From Hyphomicrobium sp. (GTDB taxonomy: Bacteria > Pseudomonadota > Alphaproteobacteria > Rhizobiales > Hyphomicrobiaceae): a DNA stretch of 64,000 bases. Below, piece after piece: positions 1 through 8,232 of this stretch. A program made the translations under genes and the position numbers. Under the pieces are notes generated by a model that was not told where the DNA came from, did no database searches, and was given only the letters and a program-made list of their open reading frames with translations. Where the stretch lies: assembly GCA_002928955.1 (NCBI GenBank), contig PERT01000006.1:1-64000 (forward strand), given 5' to 3'. The first letter of the stretch is position 1. Each line of letters starts with the position of its first letter.

Positions 1-37
1 GGTGTGGCGTCGTTGAGTGGAGGCTGGGGTTGTTGTG

Positions 38-721
38 ATGCGTGCGACGAACTTTCTGTGTCAACTCCGACGCCTATTGGTAGCGCTGGCGCTACTTTGT
101 ACAGGAGCCGGCGCTCTCGCGGACACTTTTGGTCGTTTTCTCGATCCGCTGAATGTAAGGCTTCTCGACGATGGTCGCAGAATGGAGTTGACGCAGGAAT
201 TCCGCTACGAGGACCCGGAGAAGAACTTGTGGACGGCCCCAAAAGGGATTGTTGTGGATGGAGCCAGTATTCCACAGGCGCTTTGGTCCGTTGTGGGCGG
301 TCCACTTTCGGGAAGGTATAGAAGCGCCACCGTTATACACGATTGGTATTGTGAATCCCAACAGCGAGATTGGCGAAGTACACACAAGGTATTTTACTTT
401 GCCATGCGCGCTGGTGGCGTTTCCGAGGTGAAGGCTAGGGGCATGTATGCTGCAGTCATCGCGTTCGGGCCTCGGTGGGGTGACGTTCGAATAAGGTATT
501 CAGACACGGTTTGTGTGAGCGGCGAATGTCGGGAGGTCACGAAGGAGCGCTTGGAGCGAAGTGTCGTCAAGCTTGTGCCGACCGAAGCTGAACTGAGACA
601 GTTGGCTTCAATGCTGAGACAATTTAATCTTGATGACAATTTTGGGCTGAGAGATCTTGAGGATCGCTCGGCCGCTTTAACGGACGCTAAGTTCCCTTCT
701 GAGTTGAAGTGGCGCAGGTAG
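38..721 (+). CDS. DUF1353 family secreted protein
   Basis: The N-terminus (MRATNFLCQLRRLLVALALL, ending ...GALAD) looks like a signal peptide, so the product is probably exported. The body carries the DUF1353 pattern: a VDGASIP stretch about 75 residues in, then W..VGGP, then a VIHDWYC motif with Asp and His. This family is known from phage and chromosomal contexts; its function is not established. I chose the ATG at 38 because the signal peptide starts there; a GTG at 17 in the same frame would add seven residues. A GGAGG lies at 19-23, rather far upstream. The gene sits at the outer edge of the defence island. Family call is confident, role is not. Confidence 0.7.
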   Translation: MRATNFLCQLRRLLVALALLCTGAGALADTFGRFLDPLNVRLLDDGRRMELTQEFRYEDPEKNLWTAPKGIVVDGASIPQALWSVVGGPLSGRYRSATVIHDWYCESQQRDWRSTHKVFYFAMRAGGVSEVKARGMYAAVIAFGPRWGDVRIRYSDTVCVSGECREVTKERLERSVVKLVPTEAELRQLASMLRQFNLDDNFGLRDLEDRSAALTDAKFPSELKWRR

Positions 722-949
722 GAAGGGAGACCGCCACACTTCTCCTCAGGGTGTGGCCCGATGAGCCAACGCATAGCCGGTTCAAGGGCTTGCGCCGCTC
801 GCGGGCCGAGCCAGGGTAGCCACCGGGCAGCAGAATTCCAGTCGGTGGAGCTGGGGATATCGGCCCGGAGGCCTGCGCTGCGTCTACCTCCCATCAAGTT
901 CATTCTGTCATGCTGTCCCTGGACATGATGTTCGGGGGAGCTGGTCGGA

Positions 950-1789
950 ATGCGCGTTTTCGACATGCTAAAGCTGCTCGTGCCGGAGCTTGAGCCCAAG
1001 GCGACCAAGATCCACCTCGCGGGGTGGAATGGCCATGACGACCCGCTCGACGTGTTCCTCGCCGGCCGCTTCCCCGAGTGGCAGAGCTTCCAAGCCCGAC
1101 GCAACTTCGAGCGCGCTTTCGTCTTGTCCCTCATCGAGATGCAAGCAACTGACCGTTGGCTGTTCGCCGGGCTCCACAGAGTTGAGGGTGCGTGCTTTCG
1201 CGTGCCCGATCCGCATCCGGCAAAGCTGGGTCAGGAGTGCTGGCGTTATCCGATGTCTGAGTTGGCCGAAACCACTGAACTCTCCGGGCGGCTAGTAGCT
1301 GCTTACACCCGTGACGCGCGCAATGCCTATCGAGACGCGGAGAAGCTGATCGACCGGATCACGATGGCCGAGGTGCTTCCCCGTAGACTTTCAATCGGCA
1401 CCTTCCCCGGCTTCCGGTCTGTGGACCTGTCATTTGACGAACTCGGCCTGATCGTCGGCCAGGGGTTCGAGAGCTGGCGCTCGGCGCTCTCCAGCGTGGC
1501 GGGCGTATACCTGATCTCCGACACGGAGACCGGCAAGCTCTACGTCGGCTCGGCCTCGGGGATGGGCGGTTTCTGGTCACGGTGGAGCAGCTATGCCACG
1601 ACTGGCCACGGCGGCAACGTCGAGCTGCGCGCCCTGGTCAACGTCCAGGGGCTCGACCGCGCCAAGGCATTCCGGTTTTCCGTCCTCGAGATCGCCGACA
1701 TCCACACCGGCGAGGCCGACGTCATCGCGCGCGAGTGCCACTGGAAGCGCGTGCTGCTGAGCCGTGAGCATGGGCTGAACGGGAATTGA
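950..1789 (+). CDS. GIY-YIG domain nuclease-like protein
   Basis: A protein of about 279 residues with a C-terminal GIY-YIG domain. Residues ~184-201 read GVYLISDTETGKLYVGSA, which contains the paired GVY...YVG motif; an Arg-containing WSRW follows, and the acidic residue expected at the active site is in EADVIARECHWK near residue 257. The N-terminal ~180 residues are not recognised and may bind a partner or nucleic acid. GIY-YIG domains cut DNA in homing endonucleases, UvrC and some restriction enzymes, so a nuclease role is likely but unproven. A GGGGGAG ribosome site precedes the ATG. It stands alone at the left border of a run of restriction and defence genes. Confidence 0.75.
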   Translation: MRVFDMLKLLVPELEPKATKIHLAGWNGHDDPLDVFLAGRFPEWQSFQARRNFERAFVLSLIEMQATDRWLFAGLHRVEGACFRVPDPHPAKLGQECWRYPMSELAETTELSGRLVAAYTRDARNAYRDAEKLIDRITMAEVLPRRLSIGTFPGFRSVDLSFDELGLIVGQGFESWRSALSSVAGVYLISDTETGKLYVGSASGMGGFWSRWSSYATTGHGGNVELRALVNVQGLDRAKAFRFSVLEIADIHTGEADVIARECHWKRVLLSREHGLNGN

Positions 1790-1965
1790 GTGAGGAACGC
1801 GGGCTCATCCAGTCCGGCCTCCGGCACTCTCGGGGCGGTTCTTCGCGTTCCACCTTCACCCATATCAAACGTGACTATCCGTGCCAAAATTGTGGAAACT
1901 TGGTACCGTTCTACTCGAGGACTCTGCTAAGCTGCCGATAGGGCAAACTACTCTCAGGGTGTGCC

Positions 1966-3075
1966 GTGCCTGCGAACCAGCAAGAAGAGTTTGAGGCTAC
2001 AAAAAAGCACGGCCAAGCTGAAGCCGAGGAACAGATCCGGCTTCACTCTCGTGTCGTCGATTATGCCATCAGAGAATATCCAATCGAGGTGCTCGTCGAG
2101 AAGTACACCACCGGAATCGTCGATGACACCAATGACATCTTCGTACCGGATTATCAGCGCGACTTCGTCTGGAATCCGAAGCAGCGCTCGCGCTTCATCG
2201 AATCCGTTCTCATCGGGCTACCGATTCCTTATCTCTTCGTAGCCGACGTAAGTTCGGAGGACGAAGAAAAGGATGGCCGTCTTGAAATTGTGGATGGCAC
2301 TCAGCGCATCAGAACCCTTGCCGAGTTCCTCCAGAATGAACTCGTGCTATCCGAACTCGACAAGCTCGCGCTTCTAAATGGCATGCGCTTCTCAGACCTA
2401 CTTCCCTCGCGGCAGCGCCGCTTTAAGCGCTCCACAATACGCCTCATCGAACTCACCGAGCATGCAGACGAAGAAACACGCCGGGACATGTTCGACCGGA
2501 TCAATTCGGGTGGCGAACGTCTCAATCCGATGGAAACCCGCAGGGGTGTTCGCTCGGGCAAGTTTATAGAGTTCATCGAAGCCATGGCCGCCAACCCGAA
2601 ATTCCGGACCTTGGCGCCGCTTTCCCCAGCTTCCATCAAGCGCCGTGACTACGATGAACTCGCGGTCCGTTTCTTCGCTTATGCAGACCGCTATGAGAAA
2701 TTTGACCGGCGTGTCATCGACTTCGTCAACGACTACATTGACGGTCAGCCCGTCAACTTCGATCCCACAACCGATGGGCAGCCGCTGAAAGAAAAATGGG
2801 AAACGATGCTTGCTTTCGTCGAGACAAGCTTCGAGCACGGCTTCAAGAAGGGGCCTAACAATAAGAAGACACCGCGTGTCCGGTTCGAAGCTATCGCCGT
2901 AGGGACTGCGCTTGCACTTCAAGTGAAACCGGGTCTCAAGTCAAACAAGGCGAAAACAACAGCATGGGCATATGGCGCAGATTTCAACAACTTGGTCGCC
3001 TCGGATGGGGCCAACTCAAAGCCTCGCGTCAAAGCCCGCATAGAGTTCGTTAGAGATAAGCTACTTGCTCAATGA
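1966..3075 (+). CDS. DUF262 (GmrSD/ParB-like) protein, paired with a HEPN gene
   Basis: About 369 residues, GTG start. The N-terminal half is a DUF262 domain: VPDYQRDFVWNPKQ near residue 63, LIGLPIP near residue 84, and the diagnostic DGTQR at about 110-114. This fold is ParB/sulfiredoxin-like and occurs in GmrSD-type modification-dependent nucleases and other phage-defence proteins, where the DGQQR-type motif takes part in nucleotide or nuclease chemistry. There is no C-terminal DUF1524 HNH domain; instead the next gene starts within its stop codon (ATGA overlap at 3072-3075), encoding a HEPN protein. The two proteins are therefore probably made together and may form one effector. DUF262 is confident; the defence function is inferred from family and neighbours. 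Confidence 0.82.
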   Translation: MPANQQEEFEATKKHGQAEAEEQIRLHSRVVDYAIREYPIEVLVEKYTTGIVDDTNDIFVPDYQRDFVWNPKQRSRFIESVLIGLPIPYLFVADVSSEDEEKDGRLEIVDGTQRIRTLAEFLQNELVLSELDKLALLNGMRFSDLLPSRQRRFKRSTIRLIELTEHADEETRRDMFDRINSGGERLNPMETRRGVRSGKFIEFIEAMAANPKFRTLAPLSPASIKRRDYDELAVRFFAYADRYEKFDRRVIDFVNDYIDGQPVNFDPTTDGQPLKEKWETMLAFVETSFEHGFKKGPNNKKTPRVRFEAIAVGTALALQVKPGLKSNKAKTTAWAYGADFNNLVASDGANSKPRVKARIEFVRDKLLAQ

Positions 3076-3743
3076 GAACCTTCCTGACCGAATTCCAAGA
3101 GCGAAAGCGCGAGGTTCGCCGGTATATGGCCGTCTTGCGGCTTGCCGACCGGGATACGGCCGATGACACCAAGCGCCGCTTCGAGAAGGAGGCTCGAATT
3201 TTTCGGGCCGCCGCACTCCTCGTCATCTACAATGCCATTGAAGCCTCTGCCCGTTCCGCAATCCAGGCCATATACGACGAAATCGAGCAATCTGCAACGC
3301 CGTTTCATCTGCTTCACGAGCAGTTCAGAAAACGTGTCATTCGTGATTTCAAACAGCATGCAGGGGAAGACAAAGCTTTTGCCATGCAAGACGTCGCCGT
3401 CGAGATGATCATCGCCAGCTTCAATTCACGGCGGATCTTTAACGGCAACGTCGATGCCCGCGAGATACGTGATCAGTCTGCTCATTATGGCTTTAAAACC
3501 GATACGGACTACACTCAGTCCAAACACGGCGAGCATCTCGTCACTGTCAAGAACAAACGCAATGATCTTGCTCACGGCATCTTATCGTTTTCATCTGTCG
3601 GCAAGGACTACACAGTCCGGGAACTTCTGGAAATCGAGCGATGCAGCCTTGCCTACATGGAGGGCATCCTTAACAACATAAACGACTATCTGGATCAGAA
3701 AGCTTACCTGGCACCTTCGCCTCAGAAGCTCGCGTCAGCATGA
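3072..3743 (+). CDS. MAE_28990-like HEPN family nuclease
   Basis: About 223 residues, mainly helical. The HEPN signature R-x4-H is visible as RNDLAH (Arg ~163, His ~168) within KNKRNDLAHG, the usual RNase active site of toxin and abortive-infection HEPN proteins. The N-terminal helix with IYNAIEASARSAIQAIYDEI resembles the MAE_28990/MAE_18760 branch. Its ATG overlaps the TGA of the DUF262 gene by 4 nt, so it is translationally coupled. The 3' end overlaps by 22 bp the convergent cytosine methyltransferase gene. Expected activity is RNA cleavage triggered on infection; the trigger is unknown. Confidence 0.78.
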   Translation: MRTFLTEFQERKREVRRYMAVLRLADRDTADDTKRRFEKEARIFRAAALLVIYNAIEASARSAIQAIYDEIEQSATPFHLLHEQFRKRVIRDFKQHAGEDKAFAMQDVAVEMIIASFNSRRIFNGNVDAREIRDQSAHYGFKTDTDYTQSKHGEHLVTVKNKRNDLAHGILSFSSVGKDYTVRELLEIERCSLAYMEGILNNINDYLDQKAYLAPSPQKLASA

Positions 3744-4768
3744 GCTTTGATTGCCTTCCCGATCGCTTTCCCTAAGAGAGGCGGGACCGCATTGCCAATG
3801 AGAATGCCAAGTCGCCGAAAGCTCACATCCTCGGCCGTTTCTACAAACTTGTATGCCTTCGGAAACGACTGGAGCAGAGCTGCTTCTCTGATGCTGATAG
3901 CTCTGTTCTGCTCGGGGTGCCCAAATCTGCCATTTCCAAAACCATAAAACTGCGTAGTGATCGTAGGAGCCGGCTCATCCCACGACATTCGCCCATACAC
4001 CGATGGATAGGTCTCTCCGCCCTTGCGCACATGGCAACTTGCCCGCAATTCCTTCTTCCAGTCGCGCCAAGTCCCTCCCGGCTTTGATGCCTTAATCCGG
4101 CTCATGTTCTTGTCACTCAATCGGCTTGCGGTGTGCAGAATATCCTTTGAACTCTTTCCTCCAGCGCCAAGCGAATCGAGAGCGCCAACAGCGTCTCTAA
4201 CTGTCTTCGGCTTTTTCACTCGTTCCAAATTTTCAATTTTCAGACCCGGCCTTTTCGATGCCAGCAACACGAGCCGCTGACGTGTCTGCGGAACACCGAT
4301 CTCCTCACAGCGCACAATGTCCCACGACACCTCGTAACCCACCTCTGCCAAGCCAGCCACGAACTCATTCCAGACCGGATTGTGTGCCAATCGCGGCACG
4401 TTTTCCATGGTGATAACTTCGGGGCGGATTTCAATCGCTAGCCGCAGGAAATCTCTGAGCAACTGCCATCGATCGTCCTTGCTTTTTCTACTTTGAGAGT
4501 ATGTCGAAAACGGTTGGCACGGAGCACATCCGGCTAGCACACGGATCTGTGTGCCGCCGAACCGGCAGTTCACGGCCTCGGCGGTGACCTTTCTAACATC
4601 CTCGTTTACAAATATGGACTTGCAATTCCTTTCGAACGGATACTTGCAAAACGGGTCGAGATCGAAGCCCGCAAGGATCTTGAGGCCGGCTGACTTCAAA
4701 CCATAAGAAAGCCCTCCCACACCGCAAAAGATGTCGACAACTCCAATAGATCTCCCTGTCGCTTTCAT
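3722..4768 (-). CDS. DNA (cytosine-5) methyltransferase 1
   Basis: 348 residues, normal length for a small C5 methyltransferase. All main motifs are present: DIFCGVGGLSYG (motif I, SAM binding, ~12-23), CAPCQPFS with catalytic Cys near 84 (motif IV), ENVPRL (motif VI), RQRLVLLASK (motif VIII), and IGNAVPPLL (motif X) close to the C-terminus. It transfers methyl groups from SAM to cytosine C5 at an unknown recognition sequence set by the region before PTITTQFYGFG. Its start overlaps the stop of the upstream second methyltransferase by 4 nt, so the two form an operon. It lies tail-to-tail with the HEPN gene. Confidence 0.9.
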   Translation of the reverse strand: MKATGRSIGVVDIFCGVGGLSYGLKSAGLKILAGFDLDPFCKYPFERNCKSIFVNEDVRKVTAEAVNCRFGGTQIRVLAGCAPCQPFSTYSQSRKSKDDRWQLLRDFLRLAIEIRPEVITMENVPRLAHNPVWNEFVAGLAEVGYEVSWDIVRCEEIGVPQTRQRLVLLASKRPGLKIENLERVKKPKTVRDAVGALDSLGAGGKSSKDILHTASRLSDKNMSRIKASKPGGTWRDWKKELRASCHVRKGGETYPSVYGRMSWDEPAPTITTQFYGFGNGRFGHPEQNRAISIREAALLQSFPKAYKFVETAEDVSFRRLGILIGNAVPPLLGKAIGKAIKAHADASF

Positions 4769-5982
4769 GCCGCCACCCGTTGCCGCGCTCTATTCCCCTG
4801 CCCGGTCCCCGGATGCTCGGCGTGGTCACCGGCGAGCGCGAGGAATGCCGCCGGCACCTTGGAGACGCGCTCGGGCGCAGGCGTCGGGCTGCGCCGCGGC
4901 GTGAGCAGGCGCAACTTGCTCTTATTCGGCTTGCCGAGCAGCTGGGCTCGGATCTCGCGAGCTATGACCTCGGCGACCAGCGACGGCACGGCGTTGCCGA
5001 GCATCCGCTGCACGTCGTTGCGGCCGCAATCGAATTGCAGCCCGTCTGGAAAGGTCTGGAGCCGGCACAGCTCCTGCGCCGAGAGCCGCCGGTTGGTCCA
5101 GTGGAACGGCCCCGTTGCCGGCCCGGGCTGAGCCTGGATGGTCCATGACGGCCGGTCCTTGGCGAGCTTCAGGAGGAAGCTCCAGAACCGCGTGCGCCAG
5201 CCGAACAGCGGCAGGCCGCCGCCGCGGGGCGTGTGCCAGAGGTAGTTCTCACCCTCGGGGATGCTCGGCAGCAAGCCGGCCCACTTGCCGCCCATCTTGA
5301 GCGACGGGTCCTTCGGACGCTCGGGCAGATCGCCGAGCGCATCCCACGTGGTGCGATAGGGCTCGATGTCGGCACCGACGAGCAGATCGTCCCCGTCTCC
5401 ATGCGTGACCTTGGGGAAGCGGAATTCCTTGCCGTCGCGGCTCGCCACGATGAACACGCGCTCGCGGTGCTGCGGGACGCCGTAGCTCGCGGCGTCGACC
5501 ACCTGCCACACCGGCCGATACGTGGTGCCGGTCTCGCGGTTGATCTGATCGATGCCGCCGAGGATGCGATCGAGGCCCTCGCTCTTCCCCTTGTAGGCGA
5601 ATCCGTAGACGTTCTCGAGCAGGAAGGCCCGTGGCTGGGCGTCGCGCAGGACGCGGAGATAGGCGGTCAGCGTGTCGGCGCGGGGATCGTCGAGGCGAAG
5701 CGCGTCACCGCGCGCCCAATAGCCCGATTTCGAGAACGGCTGGCACGGCGGCCCACCGATCAGCACGTCGGCCTGACCCTTCTTGAGCTTGGCCGTGCGC
5801 AGCAGCTCCTTCGAGGTGACCTCGTGGATGTCGCGCTCGATGACGGGCCAATGGCGGTTGAGGCGCAGCGTGTGGCAGGACACGGCGTCCATCTCCACGG
5901 CGACGGCCGTCTCGAACCCGGCCGCCTCGAAGCCGAAGTCCAATCCGCCGACACCCGTGAACAGGCTGATCGCCTTCAACAT
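4765..5982 (-). CDS. DNA (cytosine-5) methyltransferase 2
   Basis: About 405 residues from the ATG at 5982, chosen because a GAGAGGGGGCG ribosome site lies ~10 nt upstream; a longer frame to 6033 lacks such support. Motifs: SLFTGVGGLDFGF (SAM), GGPPCQPFSKSGYW with the catalytic Cys around residue 80, ENVYGF, QHRERVFIVAS, and LGNAVPSLVAEV near the end. The target-recognition region differs from that of the neighbouring methyltransferase, so the two probably modify different sequences or different strands of an asymmetric site. It is divergent from the PD-(D/E)XK nuclease at 6203. The C-terminal ~50 residues are Arg/Pro-rich and look unstructured. Confidence 0.9.
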   Translation of the reverse strand: MLKAISLFTGVGGLDFGFEAAGFETAVAVEMDAVSCHTLRLNRHWPVIERDIHEVTSKELLRTAKLKKGQADVLIGGPPCQPFSKSGYWARGDALRLDDPRADTLTAYLRVLRDAQPRAFLLENVYGFAYKGKSEGLDRILGGIDQINRETGTTYRPVWQVVDAASYGVPQHRERVFIVASRDGKEFRFPKVTHGDGDDLLVGADIEPYRTTWDALGDLPERPKDPSLKMGGKWAGLLPSIPEGENYLWHTPRGGGLPLFGWRTRFWSFLLKLAKDRPSWTIQAQPGPATGPFHWTNRRLSAQELCRLQTFPDGLQFDCGRNDVQRMLGNAVPSLVAEVIAREIRAQLLGKPNKSKLRLLTPRRSPTPAPERVSKVPAAFLALAGDHAEHPGTGQGNRARQRVAA

Positions 5983-6202
5983 GCCCAGTCGCCCCCTCTC
6001 AGGCCCTCGGAGAACATTCATAGAACACGTCATTTACGTCGTCAACGTGACGCTCACGGATGGCCGATCGCCCGCGGAGGACGAGCGGGCCCGAATCGGT
6101 GCACCTCTCAAAGAGGCTACACTGCCGGGCCGCTCGACCGCGACATCTGCAACCGTCGTGTCCACGGCGATCATCGCGGCGGCCATCGGAGGCTGAACGG
6201 CA

Positions 6203-7435
6203 ATGAGCGATGACGACGTTTCGGTCGGAGAGGAGAAGGCCTTCTCGTGGAAGGTCTACGGTGTCAGCGTGCGCGAGAAGGCGCCACTACTGCAGTTCAT
6301 CCGCGAGGCGCTCGAGACGCGCGAATGCATCGTCCATCACGTCAGCGCCGCCAATCGAGCGCCGTTCCACGTCGTCCTCGATCTTCCGGGCGCTGAGCGG
6401 CTGAGCGTTCTCGTCTACGCCTTCCTTGCCAACTCCAAGCCCACCAAGAACCGGCCGGCCGACGAGCATCGGTTTCAGATCAAGTATGGCGGCGATCTAT
6501 CGGGCGTCGTCGACGTCGCCGTGGACCCGTTCGGTGTCACGACCACTATCTTTATCGGCATCGATCTGGACCGCCAGCTGTTCGTCGCCGCCGATCCGCT
6601 GATGAACACACCCTCGCCGATGTCCCGCTCCGTCGAGTTTAAGGCCGACCACGTCACTGAAATGCTGGACACAGGATGGGCCGCCTGGGAGCGCGAACGG
6701 CGGGAGGCCAAGACGACCACGCGGCGTGCGTTCGAGTTGCTGCCGGACATCAGGACTGAAATCTTGATCGGCGGCAGGAAGGATCGACTGCTCGACCTCA
6801 TCCTATTGGAGCGGATTGCTCAGGCTCCGGGCAACGAAAGGCAGGGCCTCGATCCCGGTGAGCGGCACCTGATCGCCGACAAGTTTCGCGAGTTGCCGGA
6901 AAGGACAGCCGGTGCCCAAGTCTCCCATAAGCTGCTCGACGAGCTCGGCGTCACGCACGAGGCGCTTCTCGATCTCATCTCGTCGGCCAGCCGACTGAAG
7001 ATGGCTGTGCGCGGATGGGTGGCCGAGACACACCTCGAGGCCTACCTGCAGGGCATCGACGGCGTCAGCGACTGCCGGCGCATCCAGGAGGAAGGCAGGC
7101 CCGACATCAGCTTGCGCTGGAAAGGCGGCAAGCCGATCCTGATCGAATGCAAGAATGTGCTCCGCACGACGTATGCTGGCGGCATCCCCAAGCTCGACTT
7201 CCAACGCACGCGCGCCTCGAAGAGCGATCCGTGCTCGCGCTACTACGCGGCTGGTGACTTTCAGATTGTCGCGGCGTGCCTGCATCCCGTCACAGAGCAA
7301 TGGGAGTTCCGCTTTGCGTTGACGCGCGGGCTGCCGGCCCATGGCAGCTGTCCGGGCCGGATCGACAACAACATCCGCGTCGGCGGGGAGGCGTTTACGT
7401 CAGACATTGCGAGCGTGCTGGACCGCATCGCGTGA
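6203..7435 (+). CDS. PD-(D/E)XK restriction endonuclease candidate
   Basis: 410 residues. The C-terminal third has a clear PD-(D/E)XK core: RPDISLRWKGG supplies the Asp near residue 300, and ILIECKN supplies the Glu-x-Lys near 315-317; an upstream conserved-looking Glu lies in WVAETHLEAYL. The N-terminal ~200 residues are not recognised and may hold the recognition domain. A GGAGG is placed 10 nt before the ATG. It is divergent from two cytosine methyltransferase genes and convergent, with a 36-bp overlap, with vsr. This arrangement is what a type II restriction-modification locus looks like, with this protein as the cutting enzyme. Nuclease fold is likely; the cognate methyltransferase and target are unknown. 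Confidence 0.72.
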   Translation: MSDDDVSVGEEKAFSWKVYGVSVREKAPLLQFIREALETRECIVHHVSAANRAPFHVVLDLPGAERLSVLVYAFLANSKPTKNRPADEHRFQIKYGGDLSGVVDVAVDPFGVTTTIFIGIDLDRQLFVAADPLMNTPSPMSRSVEFKADHVTEMLDTGWAAWERERREAKTTTRRAFELLPDIRTEILIGGRKDRLLDLILLERIAQAPGNERQGLDPGERHLIADKFRELPERTAGAQVSHKLLDELGVTHEALLDLISSASRLKMAVRGWVAETHLEAYLQGIDGVSDCRRIQEEGRPDISLRWKGGKPILIECKNVLRTTYAGGIPKLDFQRTRASKSDPCSRYYAAGDFQIVAACLHPVTEQWEFRFALTRGLPAHGSCPGRIDNNIRVGGEAFTSDIASVLDRIA

Positions 7436-7846
7436 GCGAGGACGTTGCCGCAAGAAGCGATCAAGCGTTTCGGCAAGCTCGGTGGAGCGGTTGATCTCGC
7501 ACTCCCACAGTACCAGCACGTCCCGTCCATGCTCACGCAGCTCGGCGATGTGACGGACGTCGCGCTTGCGGTTCCGTTCGAGCTTTGGCCCCCAGTACTC
7601 GGGCTTCGACCTCGGCAGCTTGCGCCCGTCTGGGCAATTGTGACGATGCCAAAAGCAGCCGTGCACGAATATCACCCTGCGATGGCGCGGCAGCACGATG
7701 TCCGGATGGCCGGGCAGCCGCTTGTCGTGAAGGCGATATCGGTAACCAATCGCGTGCAGCGCACGCCGCACGATCATCTCGGGCTTGGTATCGGTCTTGC
7801 GGATGCGCCGCATGCGCTCAGTGAGGGTGAGCTTCTTGCGCTTCAA
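7400..7846 (-). CDS. vsr: Very short patch repair endonuclease (Vsr)
   Basis: 148 residues, typical length. The family start MRRIRKTDTKPEMIVR, then GHPDIVLPRHRRVIFVHGCFWHRHNC with the catalytic Asp and the zinc-binding His/Cys residues, then RDVRHIAELREHGRDVLVLWECE. Vsr nicks 5' of T in T:G mismatches that arise when 5-methylcytosine deaminates, so its presence fits the two C5 methyltransferases next door. The start is probably TTG at 7846; an in-frame ATG at 7813 would remove part of the conserved N-terminus. The 3' end overlaps the convergent nuclease gene. Confidence 0.92.
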   Translation of the reverse strand: MKRKKLTLTERMRRIRKTDTKPEMIVRRALHAIGYRYRLHDKRLPGHPDIVLPRHRRVIFVHGCFWHRHNCPDGRKLPRSKPEYWGPKLERNRKRDVRHIAELREHGRDVLVLWECEINRSTELAETLDRFLRQRPRSRDAVQHARNV

Positions 7847-7908
7847 TAAGGCGCTCCGAAAAGGCGCATGAGGACAGGGCAGACGGCGAAAGCCGCCTCA
7901 ATGTCAGT

Positions 7909-8073
7909 CTAAGCCGCCTCCGCGCCGTCGAACAACAGCAGTAGGCCCTCGACCAGCGCGTGTGGCCCCTCGTGCCGATATGGCTGGTAGCGGTCTCGAC
8001 TGGTGGCGATGGGGCTCGGACTGAGCGCGTACTTGTCCGGCAGATCGACGGAGACGCTCGGGACATCAATCAT
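7909..8073 (-). CDS. Small hypothetical protein upstream of vsr
   Basis: A 54-residue open frame starting MIDVPSVSVDLPDKYALS and ending LLLLFDGAEAA. A GAGGAAGG ribosome-binding site lies about 11 nt before the ATG, which supports translation. No signal peptide or clear membrane segment. It is on the same strand as vsr with a 62-nt gap and is divergent from the TIR-WD40 gene. I do not recognise the family. It may be a short accessory of the island, or chance. Confidence 0.4.
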   Translation of the reverse strand: MIDVPSVSVDLPDKYALSPSPIATSRDRYQPYRHEGPHALVEGLLLLFDGAEAA

Positions 8074-8232
8074 TGAGGTCGGCCTTCCTCGCCGTCGGCA
8101 CATATGGTGCGTGACAGCGGGGCGCGCGAAGCTCACCATCTCTAGGCTGTATTGTGACGGATCGCCTTGTTAGGTTCTTGCGGGGAAGTACTTTCGTGGG
8201 ATTGAGCCGTGCCTCGCAAAGCGGAAAGCGCC

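Noticed and set aside
6034-6202. ACGT-containing short repeats between methyltransferase and nuclease genes as a C-protein operator
   Set aside because: The repeats are short and imperfect and no small HTH controller gene is present.
5233-6213. Long plus-strand open frame opposite the second methyltransferase
   Set aside because: It is the antisense of a gene with all C5-methyltransferase motifs; its translation is low-complexity and carries no domain.
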